Assembly: GCF_036786105.1 (NCBI RefSeq)
Contig: NZ_DAIQRQ010000024.1
Coordinates: forward strand, 1 to 64,000
Direction of reading: 5' to 3'
Length of the DNA stretch: 64,000 nucleotides
From: Ohtaekwangia sp036786105
GTDB lineage: Bacteria; Bacteroidota; Bacteroidia; Cytophagales; Cyclobacteriaceae
Shown here in pieces: positions 52,274 to 60,130 of this stretch (the first letter of the stretch is position 1; each line of letters starts with the position of its first letter). The position numbers and the translations under genes are program-made. Under the pieces are notes generated by a model. It made no database searches, was not told where the DNA came from, and worked only from the letters and a program-made list of their open reading frames with translations.

Positions 52274-53482
52274 TCAGCGCGTTCGATTCTTTTCGCGCGT
52301 TACGCTGAAGTGAATAAAAGCTGTGATCATGTGCGCCTTCAATCCATCGGAACGATCATAGAAAGCATAGCGTACCTCCACTTCCTGAAAGGTTGTAGCA
52401 CCACCACGCGCAAAGGGAGCATATCGCACACCGAGTCCCGTTTTATAACTATGAAACCTGGAAAGGTCGTAGTCGGAAGTATAATATTCGCTGGAAGAAT
52501 CTAATTGCTTATAGGGCCGGAAATAGTCAGCACCGGTCTGTGTATAAAGTCTGACGAAAGGTGTTAAGGTGAGCATCGCATTTATTTTTACAGGCGCTTC
52601 TACATTGATCGTGTGTGCATTAATGCCAAAGTTATCCCAATAGAATCGATATGAACTTCGGATGATCCACCGTGTGCCTGCAAATGAGTTGAGCTGAACG
52701 CCGACCGGAACCTTCAAGCGCTCGCCTGGTAAATTTTCAACACGCTCCGTATCGTCCGTAAAATATACTCTGTGAAAGGGTGTTGAGAGTAATCCCTTTT
52801 GATAGGTGACGCCCGGGTATATACCGATGGCCATTCTGCGATTGATTACCTGGTATATACCCAGATCAACATTGAATGAATTACGTCTGTAATTATTAAA
52901 CCATTTCTTATAACGAAGTTCAACCGGATACACCAGCTTCTGCGGATGTCCATTCTCCAGTCTTCCCCACCGCAGGTCATCAAAAAATCCCTGAAAAGAA
53001 AACGAATAATCACGCTGCCTTCTGCGATCGCTATAGCTCCAGTTCAGGCCCGCGCCAAACGAAAGATAATCGGATTCAATCGACATACCGGTGTTGATGC
53101 CCGCATTCATCTGCCTGCTTTTCACAAAGCGATTGAATCCAAGATTCATGTGCGACCGCGCATCCACCCTGGAAGCGGATGACATGACATAATCTATATT
53201 ATCGGTAGAAGCAGAGCTGATCACATCTACACCGGCATCGATGTGATATGTGTTAACCGAATCTTTGTTTACATCCATCGACAACTGTTGCACATATACC
53301 TGCAGGTCTTCTGTGCCTATACCACCGGTTACCGCAGAATGGTTATTGTCTTGTGTATAGTATGAGAACATCGCCTCCACATCCGTGCGAACCAGTTTTT
53401 TCTTTTTATAAACAGCCGATTGCTGCGCCGATGCCATTAATGACGAAGCGAGTAATCCGATAATAACGTAACGTTTCTTCAA
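52274..53482 (-). CDS. DUF3570 outer-membrane barrel protein with flavinylation-like motif
   Basis: A 402-residue protein with a signal peptide (MKKRYVIIGLLASSLMASAQ) that only fits a TTG start at 53482, 19 bases after the DUF4266 stop. The body is made of beta strands with alternating aromatic residues and matches DUF3570. Near the N terminus, DVISSAS (86-92) and the degenerate repeat YVMSSAS (98-104) match the Dxx[ST][GS]A[ST] motif that ApbE modifies with FMN in other proteins. The operon encodes ApbE, so a flavin-bearing outer-membrane protein is plausible. Confidence 0.87.
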   Translation of the reverse strand: MKKRYVIIGLLASSLMASAQQSAVYKKKKLVRTDVEAMFSYYTQDNNHSAVTGGIGTEDLQVYVQQLSMDVNKDSVNTYHIDAGVDVISSASTDNIDYVMSSASRVDARSHMNLGFNRFVKSRQMNAGINTGMSIESDYLSFGAGLNWSYSDRRRQRDYSFSFQGFFDDLRWGRLENGHPQKLVYPVELRYKKWFNNYRRNSFNVDLGIYQVINRRMAIGIYPGVTYQKGLLSTPFHRVYFTDDTERVENLPGERLKVPVGVQLNSFAGTRWIIRSSYRFYWDNFGINAHTINVEAPVKINAMLTLTPFVRLYTQTGADYFRPYKQLDSSSEYYTSDYDLSRFHSYKTGLGVRYAPFARGGATTFQEVEVRYAFYDRSDGLKAHMITAFIHFSVTREKNRTR

Positions 53483-53501
53483 AGGGTAAATCTTTACGAT
53501 A

Positions 53502-53723
53502 TCAATTACATCCGCAACCACCACTGCTCTTGCTGCTGCCGCCACCGGCTGCACCTTCGCGATATACCTGTACGCTCTCTTCAAATCTGCGCGCGCCTTG
53601 CTGGCCTGGTTGCATTTCATGATCATTAAGATATACTTTCTGATAAGGCTTTACGGTTTGGCAAGCTGCGATTAGCAGCAGATATATGCTGGCAAAAAGA
53701 AAACGTATGCTTACTCGCTTCAT
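53502..53723 (-). CDS. DUF4266 small lipoprotein with Gly/Cys tail
   Basis: A 73-residue lipoprotein: lipobox LIAAC (Cys20), then VKPYQKVYLNDHEMQPGQQG and a tail of glycine, serine and two cysteines ending GGCGCN. The pattern is exactly DUF4266. Its ATG overlaps the ApbE stop by 4 bases, so it belongs to the redox operon. The Cys-Gly-Cys tail suggests metal binding, disulfide exchange with the operon's thioredoxin, or anchoring of the DUF3570 protein; none is proven. Confidence 0.9.
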   Translation of the reverse strand: MKRVSIRFLFASIYLLLIAACQTVKPYQKVYLNDHEMQPGQQGARRFEESVQVYREGAAGGGSSKSSGGCGCN

Positions 53724-54514
53724 GGTTCCATCGTTAATTTCAAATGTCTCGATGTTATTATTTTATTTCGATCATCAATGATCAAGGCGTGCGTGCCGGG
53801 CAATTGTTCGATGAAGTGTATACCTACTTTTGCCCCCATCACGGTAACGGCCGTTGCCAATGCATCTGAAAGTTCTGCATGCGGGCTGACGATGGTAACG
53901 CTGCGTATACCCGTAACCGGCAATCCACTTTTCGGGTCAATGTTATGCGAGTATCGAACACCATTCTTATCAAAGTATTGCTCATAATTTCCGGAGGTTG
54001 CTACCGANNNNNNNNNNNNNNNNNNNNNNNNNNNNNNNNNNNNNNNNNNNNNNNNNNNNNNNNNNNNNNNNNNNNNNNNNNNNNNNNNNNNNNNNNNNNN
54101 NNNNNNNGGTTGAAGATCGATCTTAGCGAAACCGGTTCGTTGCTTTGCTTCTTCCAATACTTTTTTATCAGGTAATGAAAAGTTATCGCCTTTAAAATTA
54201 TAGAGCTTCTTTAATATACCAGCCGTTATATCAAACGCACCTTGTGTAAGCATTGAAAGATGTTTGCATCGCTGCAGTATGGCATACACTTCTTCCTCTA
54301 CCTGAACGGATTGTATTCCGGCAGCGCGATTGATGCGTGAAGTATAGGAATCGTCCGAAAATTCGGTAAGCAATTTTTCAATGCGCTGCACTTCACCTAT
54401 GGCTATAGCAATAGCCTCTGTTGCACGCGTCTCTTCCGCTACTACTACAAACTCAAAAGCTGATCCCATCAAGCGGATGTGCTTCCGGTATTCTTGTAGT
54501 GAAGAAGTGGTCAT
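53720..54514 (-). CDS. apbE: FAD:protein FMN transferase (ApbE), interrupted by gap
   Basis: A flavin transferase that links FMN to Thr/Ser of target proteins. N-terminal segment MGSAFEFVVVAEETR, IGEVQRIEKLLTEFSDDSYT and TQGAFDITAGI, and C-terminal SVATSGNYEQYF, YSHNIDPKSGLPVTGIRSVT and LSDALATAVTVMG match ApbE. The 100-N gap (54008-54107) removes the conserved middle where the family has the GG-x-x-K-G-x-A region; family alignment suggests the real missing stretch is longer, perhaps about 190 bases. No signal peptide or lipobox is seen. It overlaps both neighbours by 4 bases. Confidence 0.9.
   Translation of the reverse strand: MTTSSLQEYRKHIRLMGSAFEFVVVAEETRATEAIAIAIGEVQRIEKLLTEFSDDSYTSRINRAAGIQSVQVEEEVYAILQRCKHLSMLTQGAFDITAGILKKLYNFKGDNFSLPDKKVLEEAKQRTGFAKIDLQXXXXXXXXXXXXXXXXXXXXXXXXXXXXXXXXXXSVATSGNYEQYFDKNGVRYSHNIDPKSGLPVTGIRSVTIVSPHAELSDALATAVTVMGAKVGIHFIEQLPGTHALIIDDRNKIITSRHLKLTMEP
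54008..54107. other. Assembly gap of 100 N inside apbE
   Basis: A placeholder of 100 N within one reading frame. The flanks do not repeat each other. The protein frame happens to be kept, but the true length is unknown. Confidence 0.9.
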
Positions 54515-54966
54515 GGCAAGATATAGTGCTTTATCTCGGAGATAAATTCAAGCGGGGATTCGTTGTTGTAGTGCAGTGGCGATAACACCGTTCTATCACC
54601 ACGCAACAACACAATGTACGGAAACTGTCCGGCAGGATTATACTGGTCTGCCAATCCTTCATTCTGCTTCTTAATGTCGTCTGCTAATTTTTTACGCTGG
54701 GGGAAATCAGCTTCCAGTATAACCAGGTTCTCATTGGCAAAATCCTGAAATGTCTTCTCTTGCAGTATCTTCTTTTCAAATCGTATACAGGGAGCACACC
54801 AGTCTGAGCCGGCAAATACCAGCAGCACAGGCCGCTTCGTTTCAGATGCCAGCCGGAAGGCTTCATCAGCACGCTGTTGTATCTGCGCCTGGACGGCTGC
54901 TGAACCAATCAACAATAGAAAAAATATAGTATACTTCACTCGACTCACGCGTCTGTTCTTTCCCAT
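54511..54966 (-). CDS. Periplasmic thioredoxin-like protein (CAPC)
   Basis: A 151-residue thioredoxin-fold protein with a signal peptide (KYTIFFLLLIGSAAVQAQ). The active site is GSDWCAPCIRFEKKIL (Cys57, Cys60), and DFANENLVILEADFPQRKKL and FPYIVLLRGDRTVL complete the fold. The WCAPC form resembles DUF255-like or DsbD-gamma-like thiol reductants. First gene of the operon with apbE, DUF4266 and DUF3570 (overlap 4 bases with apbE); it may keep the cysteines of the DUF4266 protein in the right state. Confidence 0.92.
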   Translation of the reverse strand: MGKNRRVSRVKYTIFFLLLIGSAAVQAQIQQRADEAFRLASETKRPVLLVFAGSDWCAPCIRFEKKILQEKTFQDFANENLVILEADFPQRKKLADDIKKQNEGLADQYNPAGQFPYIVLLRGDRTVLSPLHYNNESPLEFISEIKHYILP

Positions 54967-55039
54967 CTCAAATCTAGTAAAATTCGTTATTCACATTTTT
55001 AGCCGGGATAAAGATAACAGCTGCATACCATACCTTGTG

Positions 55040-55924
55040 TTATAAACTTTTCCATAAATACAAGGTAGCATACGCTTCCCAGCCTTTATATTTTTTATAG
55101 AAAGTTTTAACCTGTTGCAGTGTCGGCTTTGTTTTCATACGTTTTAAATTTTTGATAGCGTTGTGCACACCTGCGTCTTCCAGCGGAAACGCATCCGGAT
55201 AACGAAACGTTTTCATCAACGCATAATTGGCAGTCCAGTTGCCGATGCCTTTTATCTTCATCAACTCTTCCTTAGCTTCCAGCAGGGGTAATCCCTTTAA
55301 TTTCTCTGCCGATACCATGCCACTGGCAAAAGCTTCACCAATGGTAGCGATATACTTACTTTTTTGCCGCGAGAATTGAAGTGGCAACAAAATCTCATCC
55401 GATAAGGTCGCAGCAATCTCTGGCCTGGGGAACAGATAGTAATGCTGTTCATCAAAGCTCACTTTCTCGCCGAAGTTTTCAACAAACCGTTGCTTCAATG
55501 TATAGGCAAAGGCCAGGTTTATCTGCTGGCCCAATACAGCCCATACTATGGATTCAAAAAGATCGGGCTGGCCTACGATGCGATAACCATGATATTTTGT
55601 TACGAGGTCTTTCAGAAATTTATCATTCGCTGACATAGCATAAAATGGTTTTATATCGGTATCAAGATCAAACCATTCGCGGATATACTGCATCAGTATA
55701 TTCTTTCCTGCCGGAGCCAGTGTTGCATTTAAAATCTGAACCTGAAGGTTCTCTTCATCCCTCACCTTCACACGAAAAAGTATATTCTCGTTTTCAATGC
55801 GCAGCAACTTTACAACGCTGTTGTCTTCACAACGGTGCATGACCTCGCGTGGAGAGCGTTTCAGAAAATCCATGGTCAGGGCAAAGCTAAATTCGGCTGG
55901 AACGGGTATCAGGAAGCTTTTCAT
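55040..55924 (-). CDS. DNA-3-methyladenine glycosylase II (AlkA-like)
   Basis: A 294-residue HhH-GPD glycosylase that removes alkylated bases. An N-terminal AlkA-type domain (1-115), then FESIVWAVLGQQINLAFAYT, the helix-hairpin-helix MKIKGIGNWTANYALM and the catalytic Asp in FPLEDAGVHNAIKNL are visible. The ATG at 55924 is used instead of a TTG 15 bases upstream. It is the minus-strand half of an alkylation-repair island; the oxygenase/Ada genes start 210 bases away on the other strand. Confidence 0.92.
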   Translation of the reverse strand: MKSFLIPVPAEFSFALTMDFLKRSPREVMHRCEDNSVVKLLRIENENILFRVKVRDEENLQVQILNATLAPAGKNILMQYIREWFDLDTDIKPFYAMSANDKFLKDLVTKYHGYRIVGQPDLFESIVWAVLGQQINLAFAYTLKQRFVENFGEKVSFDEQHYYLFPRPEIAATLSDEILLPLQFSRQKSKYIATIGEAFASGMVSAEKLKGLPLLEAKEELMKIKGIGNWTANYALMKTFRYPDAFPLEDAGVHNAIKNLKRMKTKPTLQQVKTFYKKYKGWEAYATLYLWKSL

Positions 55925-56133
55925 CAGGACTATTGTCAAGAATACAATACTACGGAATGTAACGAGGGAAAGAAATGCTTCATAATTAAATGTGATGACA
56001 GCAAGTTTCGGGTTGAATACCCGGCTTAAACATTTTTTTATGATGGATGGTTCCTTACTTATTTGCGATTAGATCGCAAGATTCAGGTTGAAAAAACCGG
56101 TGGTTCGCAGGAGCTTTGTTATAAAATTAAAGT

Positions 56134-56832
56134 ATGATCACCATCAACACTATATCATGGCAGCCGCTGTATCAATCGTTAAACGAAAAAGGATATACTG
56201 TTATTCCGGCGGTGTTGTCGCCCGAGGAATGTCAGCAATTAAAACAGTACTATGACGATGATACTCTTTTCAGAAGCACCATCAACATGCAGCGTTATCG
56301 TTTTGGCAAAGGCGAGTATAAATATTTCCGGTATCCCCTGCCAGCGCTTGTGCAGCGACTGCGCGAATCTTTCTATCCACCGCTTGCCATATTAGCCAAC
56401 GAGTGGATGCAGAAGCTTTCTATCGACATACATTTTCCGGAGAAACATGAACATCTTATTGAGCAATGCCATAAGGCCGGGCAACAACGACCAACACCGC
56501 TAACACTTCGCTATGAAGCGGGAGGCTTTAACACACTCCATCAGGATTTGTATGGTGCAGTATATTTTCCTTTCCAGATAGTATTTGTATTGAGCCATCA
56601 TAGCCGTGATTTTGAAGGTGGCGAACTGGTGCTTACCGAGCAAGTGCCACGTGCACAGTCTAAAGCTGAAGTTGTTCGACCGAACCAAGGGGACGCATTG
56701 ATTTTTACTACGAATTTCCGGCCTGTGCAAGGCACTCGTGGTTATTATCGCGCAGCGATGAAGCATGGCGTAAGCGAAGTGAAGTCGGGGCACAGGCAAG
56801 CGCTGGGTATAATTTTTCACGATGCACAATGA
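56134..56832 (+). CDS. 2OG-Fe(II) oxygenase
   Basis: A 232-residue prolyl-4-hydroxylase-like dioxygenase. The iron ligands are in NTLHQDLYGAVYF (His-x-Asp) and MKHGVSEVKSG (distal His), with the 2OG Arg in SGHRQALGIIFHDA. LEGGELVLTEQ-like FEGGELVLTE matches the 2OG-FeII_Oxy group often found beside Ada genes in other bacteria. It may repair alkylated DNA in the way of AlkB or modify a protein; the fold does not tell. Its stop overlaps the next gene by 4 bases. Confidence 0.9.
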   Translation: MITINTISWQPLYQSLNEKGYTVIPAVLSPEECQQLKQYYDDDTLFRSTINMQRYRFGKGEYKYFRYPLPALVQRLRESFYPPLAILANEWMQKLSIDIHFPEKHEHLIEQCHKAGQQRPTPLTLRYEAGGFNTLHQDLYGAVYFPFQIVFVLSHHSRDFEGGELVLTEQVPRAQSKAEVVRPNQGDALIFTTNFRPVQGTRGYYRAAMKHGVSEVKSGHRQALGIIFHDAQ

Positions 56833-57080
56833 TCCGCCATATATACCTTACGGATAAAGCACTCTGGCTTAAAATGCTTCACCGTGAAATAGCGCTGGCA
56901 GGTAACAACAAGCTCAGAATCTATGGCACGTTGCGCTGCCACTCGGGCAAGCGAATGAAAAAAGAAAGACGAGTGTTTTTTCTGAATGATGCTGAAGCCT
57001 TGCAACAAGGCTTTCGCCCATGCGCACATTGTATGCCCGGTGCCTACCGGCAATGGAAATCTGAGCAAGAAGCAGGTTGA
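56829..57080 (+). CDS. Free-standing Ada metal-binding domain
   Basis: An 83-residue Ada N-terminal (zinc) domain protein: IYGTLRCHSGKRMKKERRVF, then NDAEALQQGFRPCAHCMPGA. In E. coli Ada, four cysteines bind zinc and the first (Cys38) takes the methyl group from phosphotriesters. Here the position of Cys38 is occupied by Gly in IYGTLRC, leaving three cysteines. It is thus a zinc-binding-like domain without the methyl acceptor. This form occurs in a family of short Ada-like proteins beside oxygenase and Ada genes. Confidence 0.88.
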   Translation: MIRHIYLTDKALWLKMLHREIALAGNNKLRIYGTLRCHSGKRMKKERRVFFLNDAEALQQGFRPCAHCMPGAYRQWKSEQEAG

Positions 57081-57086
57081 GAAACG

Positions 57087-58040
57087 ATGAAAGCCATGCG
57101 AGCTTTGTATCAACAAAACAACATCAAGTATATGAACACAGCATTTAGTATTCCACAGCCAGTTGCTACATTTACAGCATTGGCTACCGAAGAAAACCAG
57201 ATTAACTATCAACGCATCGAGCAGGCTATCCGCTACCTGGAAGCAAACTTCCAGCGGCAACCCGATCTTGAAGAGGTTGCAGAGAAAATTCACGTAAGCC
57301 CATTCCACTTTCAACGCATGTTTACCGAGTGGGCGGGTATAAGCCCCAAGCGCTTTCTTCAATTTCTTACCATCGACTTCCTGAAATCAAAATTACAGGA
57401 ATCTAAAAACCTGGTAGAAGCAGCCGAAGCGGCCGGGCTCTCCAGCCAGTCGCGGGTATACGATCTCTTTACTACGCTTGAAGCCGTAACACCGCAAGAG
57501 TATAAACAGCATGGTGCCGGTATACGCGTTGAATATGGATTTCATGAAACGCCGTTCGGCACCTGCCTGATCGGTGTAACCGAGCGCGGTATATGCTGGC
57601 TTTCATTCTTACGAAGCGAGCAGGATCCACGCGTAGAACTCGAAGCTATGAAGATGCACTGGAACAATTCTATATTTCACGAAGACCGTACGCTTACACA
57701 GGCCTTCGTAGAAAAAGTTTTTTCAGGACATACATCCTCGCAGAAGCTTCACCTGTTTGTAAAGGGAACAAACTTCCAGGTAAAAGTATGGGAGGCATTG
57801 TTACGCATACCAAGCGGCAGCGTTACTACGTATCAGGATATAGCAATACAACTTCACAATCCTAAAGCCATGCAAGCTATAGGCTCAGCTGTAGGCTCGA
57901 ATCATATAGCATACCTGATTCCCTGCCACCGTGTTATACGCAAAGATGGTGTGCTGGGCGAGTATAGATGGAGCTCTGTGAAAAAGAAGAGTATCATAGG
58001 CTGGGAAATGGCAAAGGCAGAGGGAGAGACTGAAAGCTGA
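57087..58040 (+). CDS. ada: Ada-type regulator-methyltransferase fusion (AraC + MGMT)
   Basis: A 317-residue fusion. Residues about 50-145 are an AraC helix-turn-helix domain (LEEVAEKIHVSPFHFQRMFT). Residues about 150-310 are a methylated-DNA-protein-cysteine methyltransferase with active site LIPCHRVIRKDG and the VKVWEALLRIPSGSVTTYQD segment. The zinc domain that would complete E. coli Ada is the preceding separate gene, a split arrangement. The fusion probably senses alkylation and induces the island. The ATG at 57132 (MNTAFSIP) is an alternative start. Confidence 0.93.
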   Translation: MKAMRALYQQNNIKYMNTAFSIPQPVATFTALATEENQINYQRIEQAIRYLEANFQRQPDLEEVAEKIHVSPFHFQRMFTEWAGISPKRFLQFLTIDFLKSKLQESKNLVEAAEAAGLSSQSRVYDLFTTLEAVTPQEYKQHGAGIRVEYGFHETPFGTCLIGVTERGICWLSFLRSEQDPRVELEAMKMHWNNSIFHEDRTLTQAFVEKVFSGHTSSQKLHLFVKGTNFQVKVWEALLRIPSGSVTTYQDIAIQLHNPKAMQAIGSAVGSNHIAYLIPCHRVIRKDGVLGEYRWSSVKKKSIIGWEMAKAEGETES

Positions 58041-58054
58041 AAAGTCCGAGAGCC

Positions 58055-58117
58055 GTTATCAGTTACACGTTACCCGTTATCGTACTCTTCACGGATAACG
58101 ATTAACCCTTAACGTGT
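58055..58117. repeat. GTTA-type dispersed inverted repeat, copy 4
   Basis: Left GCCGTTATCAGTTACACGTT then ACCCGTTATCG; right ACGGATAACGATTAACCCTT then AACGTGTAACG. It lies between the convergent ada and panB genes and could end both transcripts. Confidence 0.75.
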
Positions 58118-58126
58118 AACGTCTCC

Positions 58127-58945
58127 CTAGTATTTTTCTTCTTCGTTCGGGAAATCTTTTGCCTTTACATCGGCTACATATTGATTTACGGCTCCGGTAA
58201 CAATGCTGTTCAGATCAGCGTAGCGTCTCAGAAAGCGAGGCTTGAACTCCTGTGTAATGCCAAGCATATCCTGCATTACCAATACCTGGCCGTCAACATC
58301 AGGACCTGCTCCTATACCGATGATCGGAATGTGTACCGTTTCGGCAACTTTTCTGGCGAGTGCTGCGGGTATTTTTTCGAGTACTATACCGAAGCATCCG
58401 CATTGCTCCAGGAGCTGTGCATCTTCAATAAGTTTTTGTGCTTCGGCTTCTTCTTTGGCGCGCACCGAGTATGTGCCAAATTTATAGATCGACTGTGGTG
58501 TGAGGCCGAGGTGACCCATCACCGGTATACCGGCACTCAATATACGTTCGATAGAATCTTTTACTTCGCTGCCACCCTCCAGCTTCACGGCATGTGCTCC
58601 TGCTTCTTTCATAATACGAATGGAAGAGCGGAGTGCTTCGCCGGAGCTTCCCTGGTATGTACCGAACGGAAGATCTACAATTACCAATGCACGCTTTACA
58701 GCTCGCACCACAGAGGCTGCGTGGTATATCATCTGGTCGAGCGTAATGGGCAACGTAGTTTCATGGCCGGCCATTACATTGGAAGCTGAATCGCCTACAA
58801 GAATTACATCTATACCCGCTCCATCAATGAGCTTGGCCATACTGTAGTCGTACGCAGTAAGCATTGCGATCTTCTCGCCACGATTCTTCATCTCCTGCAA
58901 CTGGTGTGTTGTAATGCGCTTGACTTCTTGCTTGTGAACAGACAT
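58127..58945 (-). CDS. panB: 3-methyl-2-oxobutanoate hydroxymethyltransferase
   Basis: A 272-residue full-length PanB, first enzyme of pantothenate synthesis: it adds the hydroxymethyl group of methylene-tetrahydrofolate to ketoisovalerate. Matches include MLTAYDYSMAKLIDGAGIDV, LVGDSASNVMAGHETTLPIT, LPFGTYQGS, AVKLEGGSEV, VMGHLGLTPQSIY, and IGIGAGPDVDGQVLVMQDML. Metal-site Asp and Glu residues are in place. Monocistronic. Confidence 0.97.
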   Translation of the reverse strand: MSVHKQEVKRITTHQLQEMKNRGEKIAMLTAYDYSMAKLIDGAGIDVILVGDSASNVMAGHETTLPITLDQMIYHAASVVRAVKRALVIVDLPFGTYQGSSGEALRSSIRIMKEAGAHAVKLEGGSEVKDSIERILSAGIPVMGHLGLTPQSIYKFGTYSVRAKEEAEAQKLIEDAQLLEQCGCFGIVLEKIPAALARKVAETVHIPIIGIGAGPDVDGQVLVMQDMLGITQEFKPRFLRRYADLNSIVTGAVNQYVADVKAKDFPNEEEKY

Positions 58946-59015
58946 GGTGGTATATATTTCGGGCGAAGTTAAGAATACAATTCAGAATACGTAACGAAAG
59001 ATTTTTCAGCGGGTG

Positions 59016-59522
59016 TTAGTGGAGATAAACCGCCATTTCATCTTTGCTGAGTTTTACTTCTACGTGATCTTTTATCGTTGTAGAGAGCTCATAACCAGTA
59101 TATAAAGAATAGATCGGAAAAAGCGTATGGCCGCGGTTAACAAGCACTGCCGTATCGATCTTCTTTACTTCGGTATTGAGGAACGGCTTCATGCCATAGG
59201 TAAATGTGCGTCCGGTGTGCAGCACATCGTCTACCAGTACAATGGTTTTCTTTTTTATATCCTTTACATCGCAGTCTAACGTAATCTCACTCTCCTGCGG
59301 TGCCTGTTTGTCGAGATTGATCTTTACCAGTTTAACTTCAATGGGAGATATACTCTCTACTTGCCTGGCCAGTAACTTGGCCAATACATAACCTTGTCCG
59401 TCAATGCCTGCAATGACAATGTTCTTCTCCTTGAAGTTATGTTCATAAATCTCGAAAGCCATTCTCCTGATCTTTTGCTTCACCTGGTCGGCATCGAGTA
59501 TCAAACTTTTTTCGGCAGTCAT
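59016..59522 (-). CDS. PyrR-like phosphoribosyltransferase
   Basis: A 168-residue type I phosphoribosyltransferase. The PRPP-binding loop is TIVLVDDVLHTGRTFTYGMK; VIAGIDGQGYVLAKLLARQV and INLDKQAPQESEI also match PyrR-like proteins. PyrR regulates pyrimidine genes by binding RNA in Gram-positives; this Bacteroidota relative may only have uracil phosphoribosyltransferase-type activity. No pyr gene is nearby. Confidence 0.9.
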   Translation of the reverse strand: MTAEKSLILDADQVKQKIRRMAFEIYEHNFKEKNIVIAGIDGQGYVLAKLLARQVESISPIEVKLVKINLDKQAPQESEITLDCDVKDIKKKTIVLVDDVLHTGRTFTYGMKPFLNTEVKKIDTAVLVNRGHTLFPIYSLYTGYELSTTIKDHVEVKLSKDEMAVYLH

Positions 59523-59569
59523 GACAGTTTGGTATCAGACATTAAAACTAAAACAAAATTACTCTGTAA

Positions 59570-60046
59570 CTATCCGGGAATCGGAAGCGACTTGCTGTCT
59601 TTAAATGTTGACAGAATTACCATCGACTGTAAGCTATCCACAACTTCTATGTTGGACACTTTATCGAGCATGAGTTGCTGATAGGCTGCGATGTCGGCAC
59701 ACACGATCTTCAAAATGAAATCGCCTGAACCTGTAATGTGGTGACACTCTACTACCTCATCTACACTCTTAATGGCTGTAATAAATTTGTTGATGTTCTC
59801 TTTGTTGTGACCTTTCAACGATGCCATCACAAACGTGCTCACGCCCAGTCCTACGCTGGCAGGATCGATAACAGCATGATAGCTGCGGATCACTCCGGAA
59901 GTTTCAAGTTTGTTAACGCGTTCCAGCGTAGGAGCTGGAGAGAGGCCTATTTCCTTGGCCAGCTGAGCGTTGGTAATGTTGGAATTTTTCTGGAGGATCT
60001 CGAGAATCTTGCGGTCGGTGGCGTCTAGCTTAATGTTACTCTTCAT
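59570..60046 (-). CDS. Lrp/AsnC-family transcriptional regulator
   Basis: A 158-residue regulator. The helix-turn-helix is in ILEILQKNSNITNAQLAKEI with recognition helix LSPAPTLERVNKLETSGVIR; the RAM domain for ligand binding follows (LGVSTFVMASLKG; VDEVVECHHITGSGDFILKI). Length and order match Lrp. The ATG at 60046 is preferred to one 13 codons upstream. Its target is not visible; the asnB-like gene nearby is a tempting but unproven link. Confidence 0.94.
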   Translation of the reverse strand: MKSNIKLDATDRKILEILQKNSNITNAQLAKEIGLSPAPTLERVNKLETSGVIRSYHAVIDPASVGLGVSTFVMASLKGHNKENINKFITAIKSVDEVVECHHITGSGDFILKIVCADIAAYQQLMLDKVSNIEVVDSLQSMVILSTFKDSKSLPIPG

Positions 60047-60130
60047 AATTGATGAGGGTTCGTTTTCCAAATAAAATTTGGCCAAAAATAAGAGAAAAAT
60101 ATAATTCTATGGCTAACAGATGTTAATAAA

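Noticed and set aside
56817..57362. 181-codon minus-strand frame opposite the Ada genes
   Set aside because: Antisense to two well-supported genes (Ada zinc domain, Ada fusion); composition is a mirror of them.
58181..58789. 202-codon plus-strand frame
   Set aside because: Antisense shadow of panB, which is full length and strongly supported.
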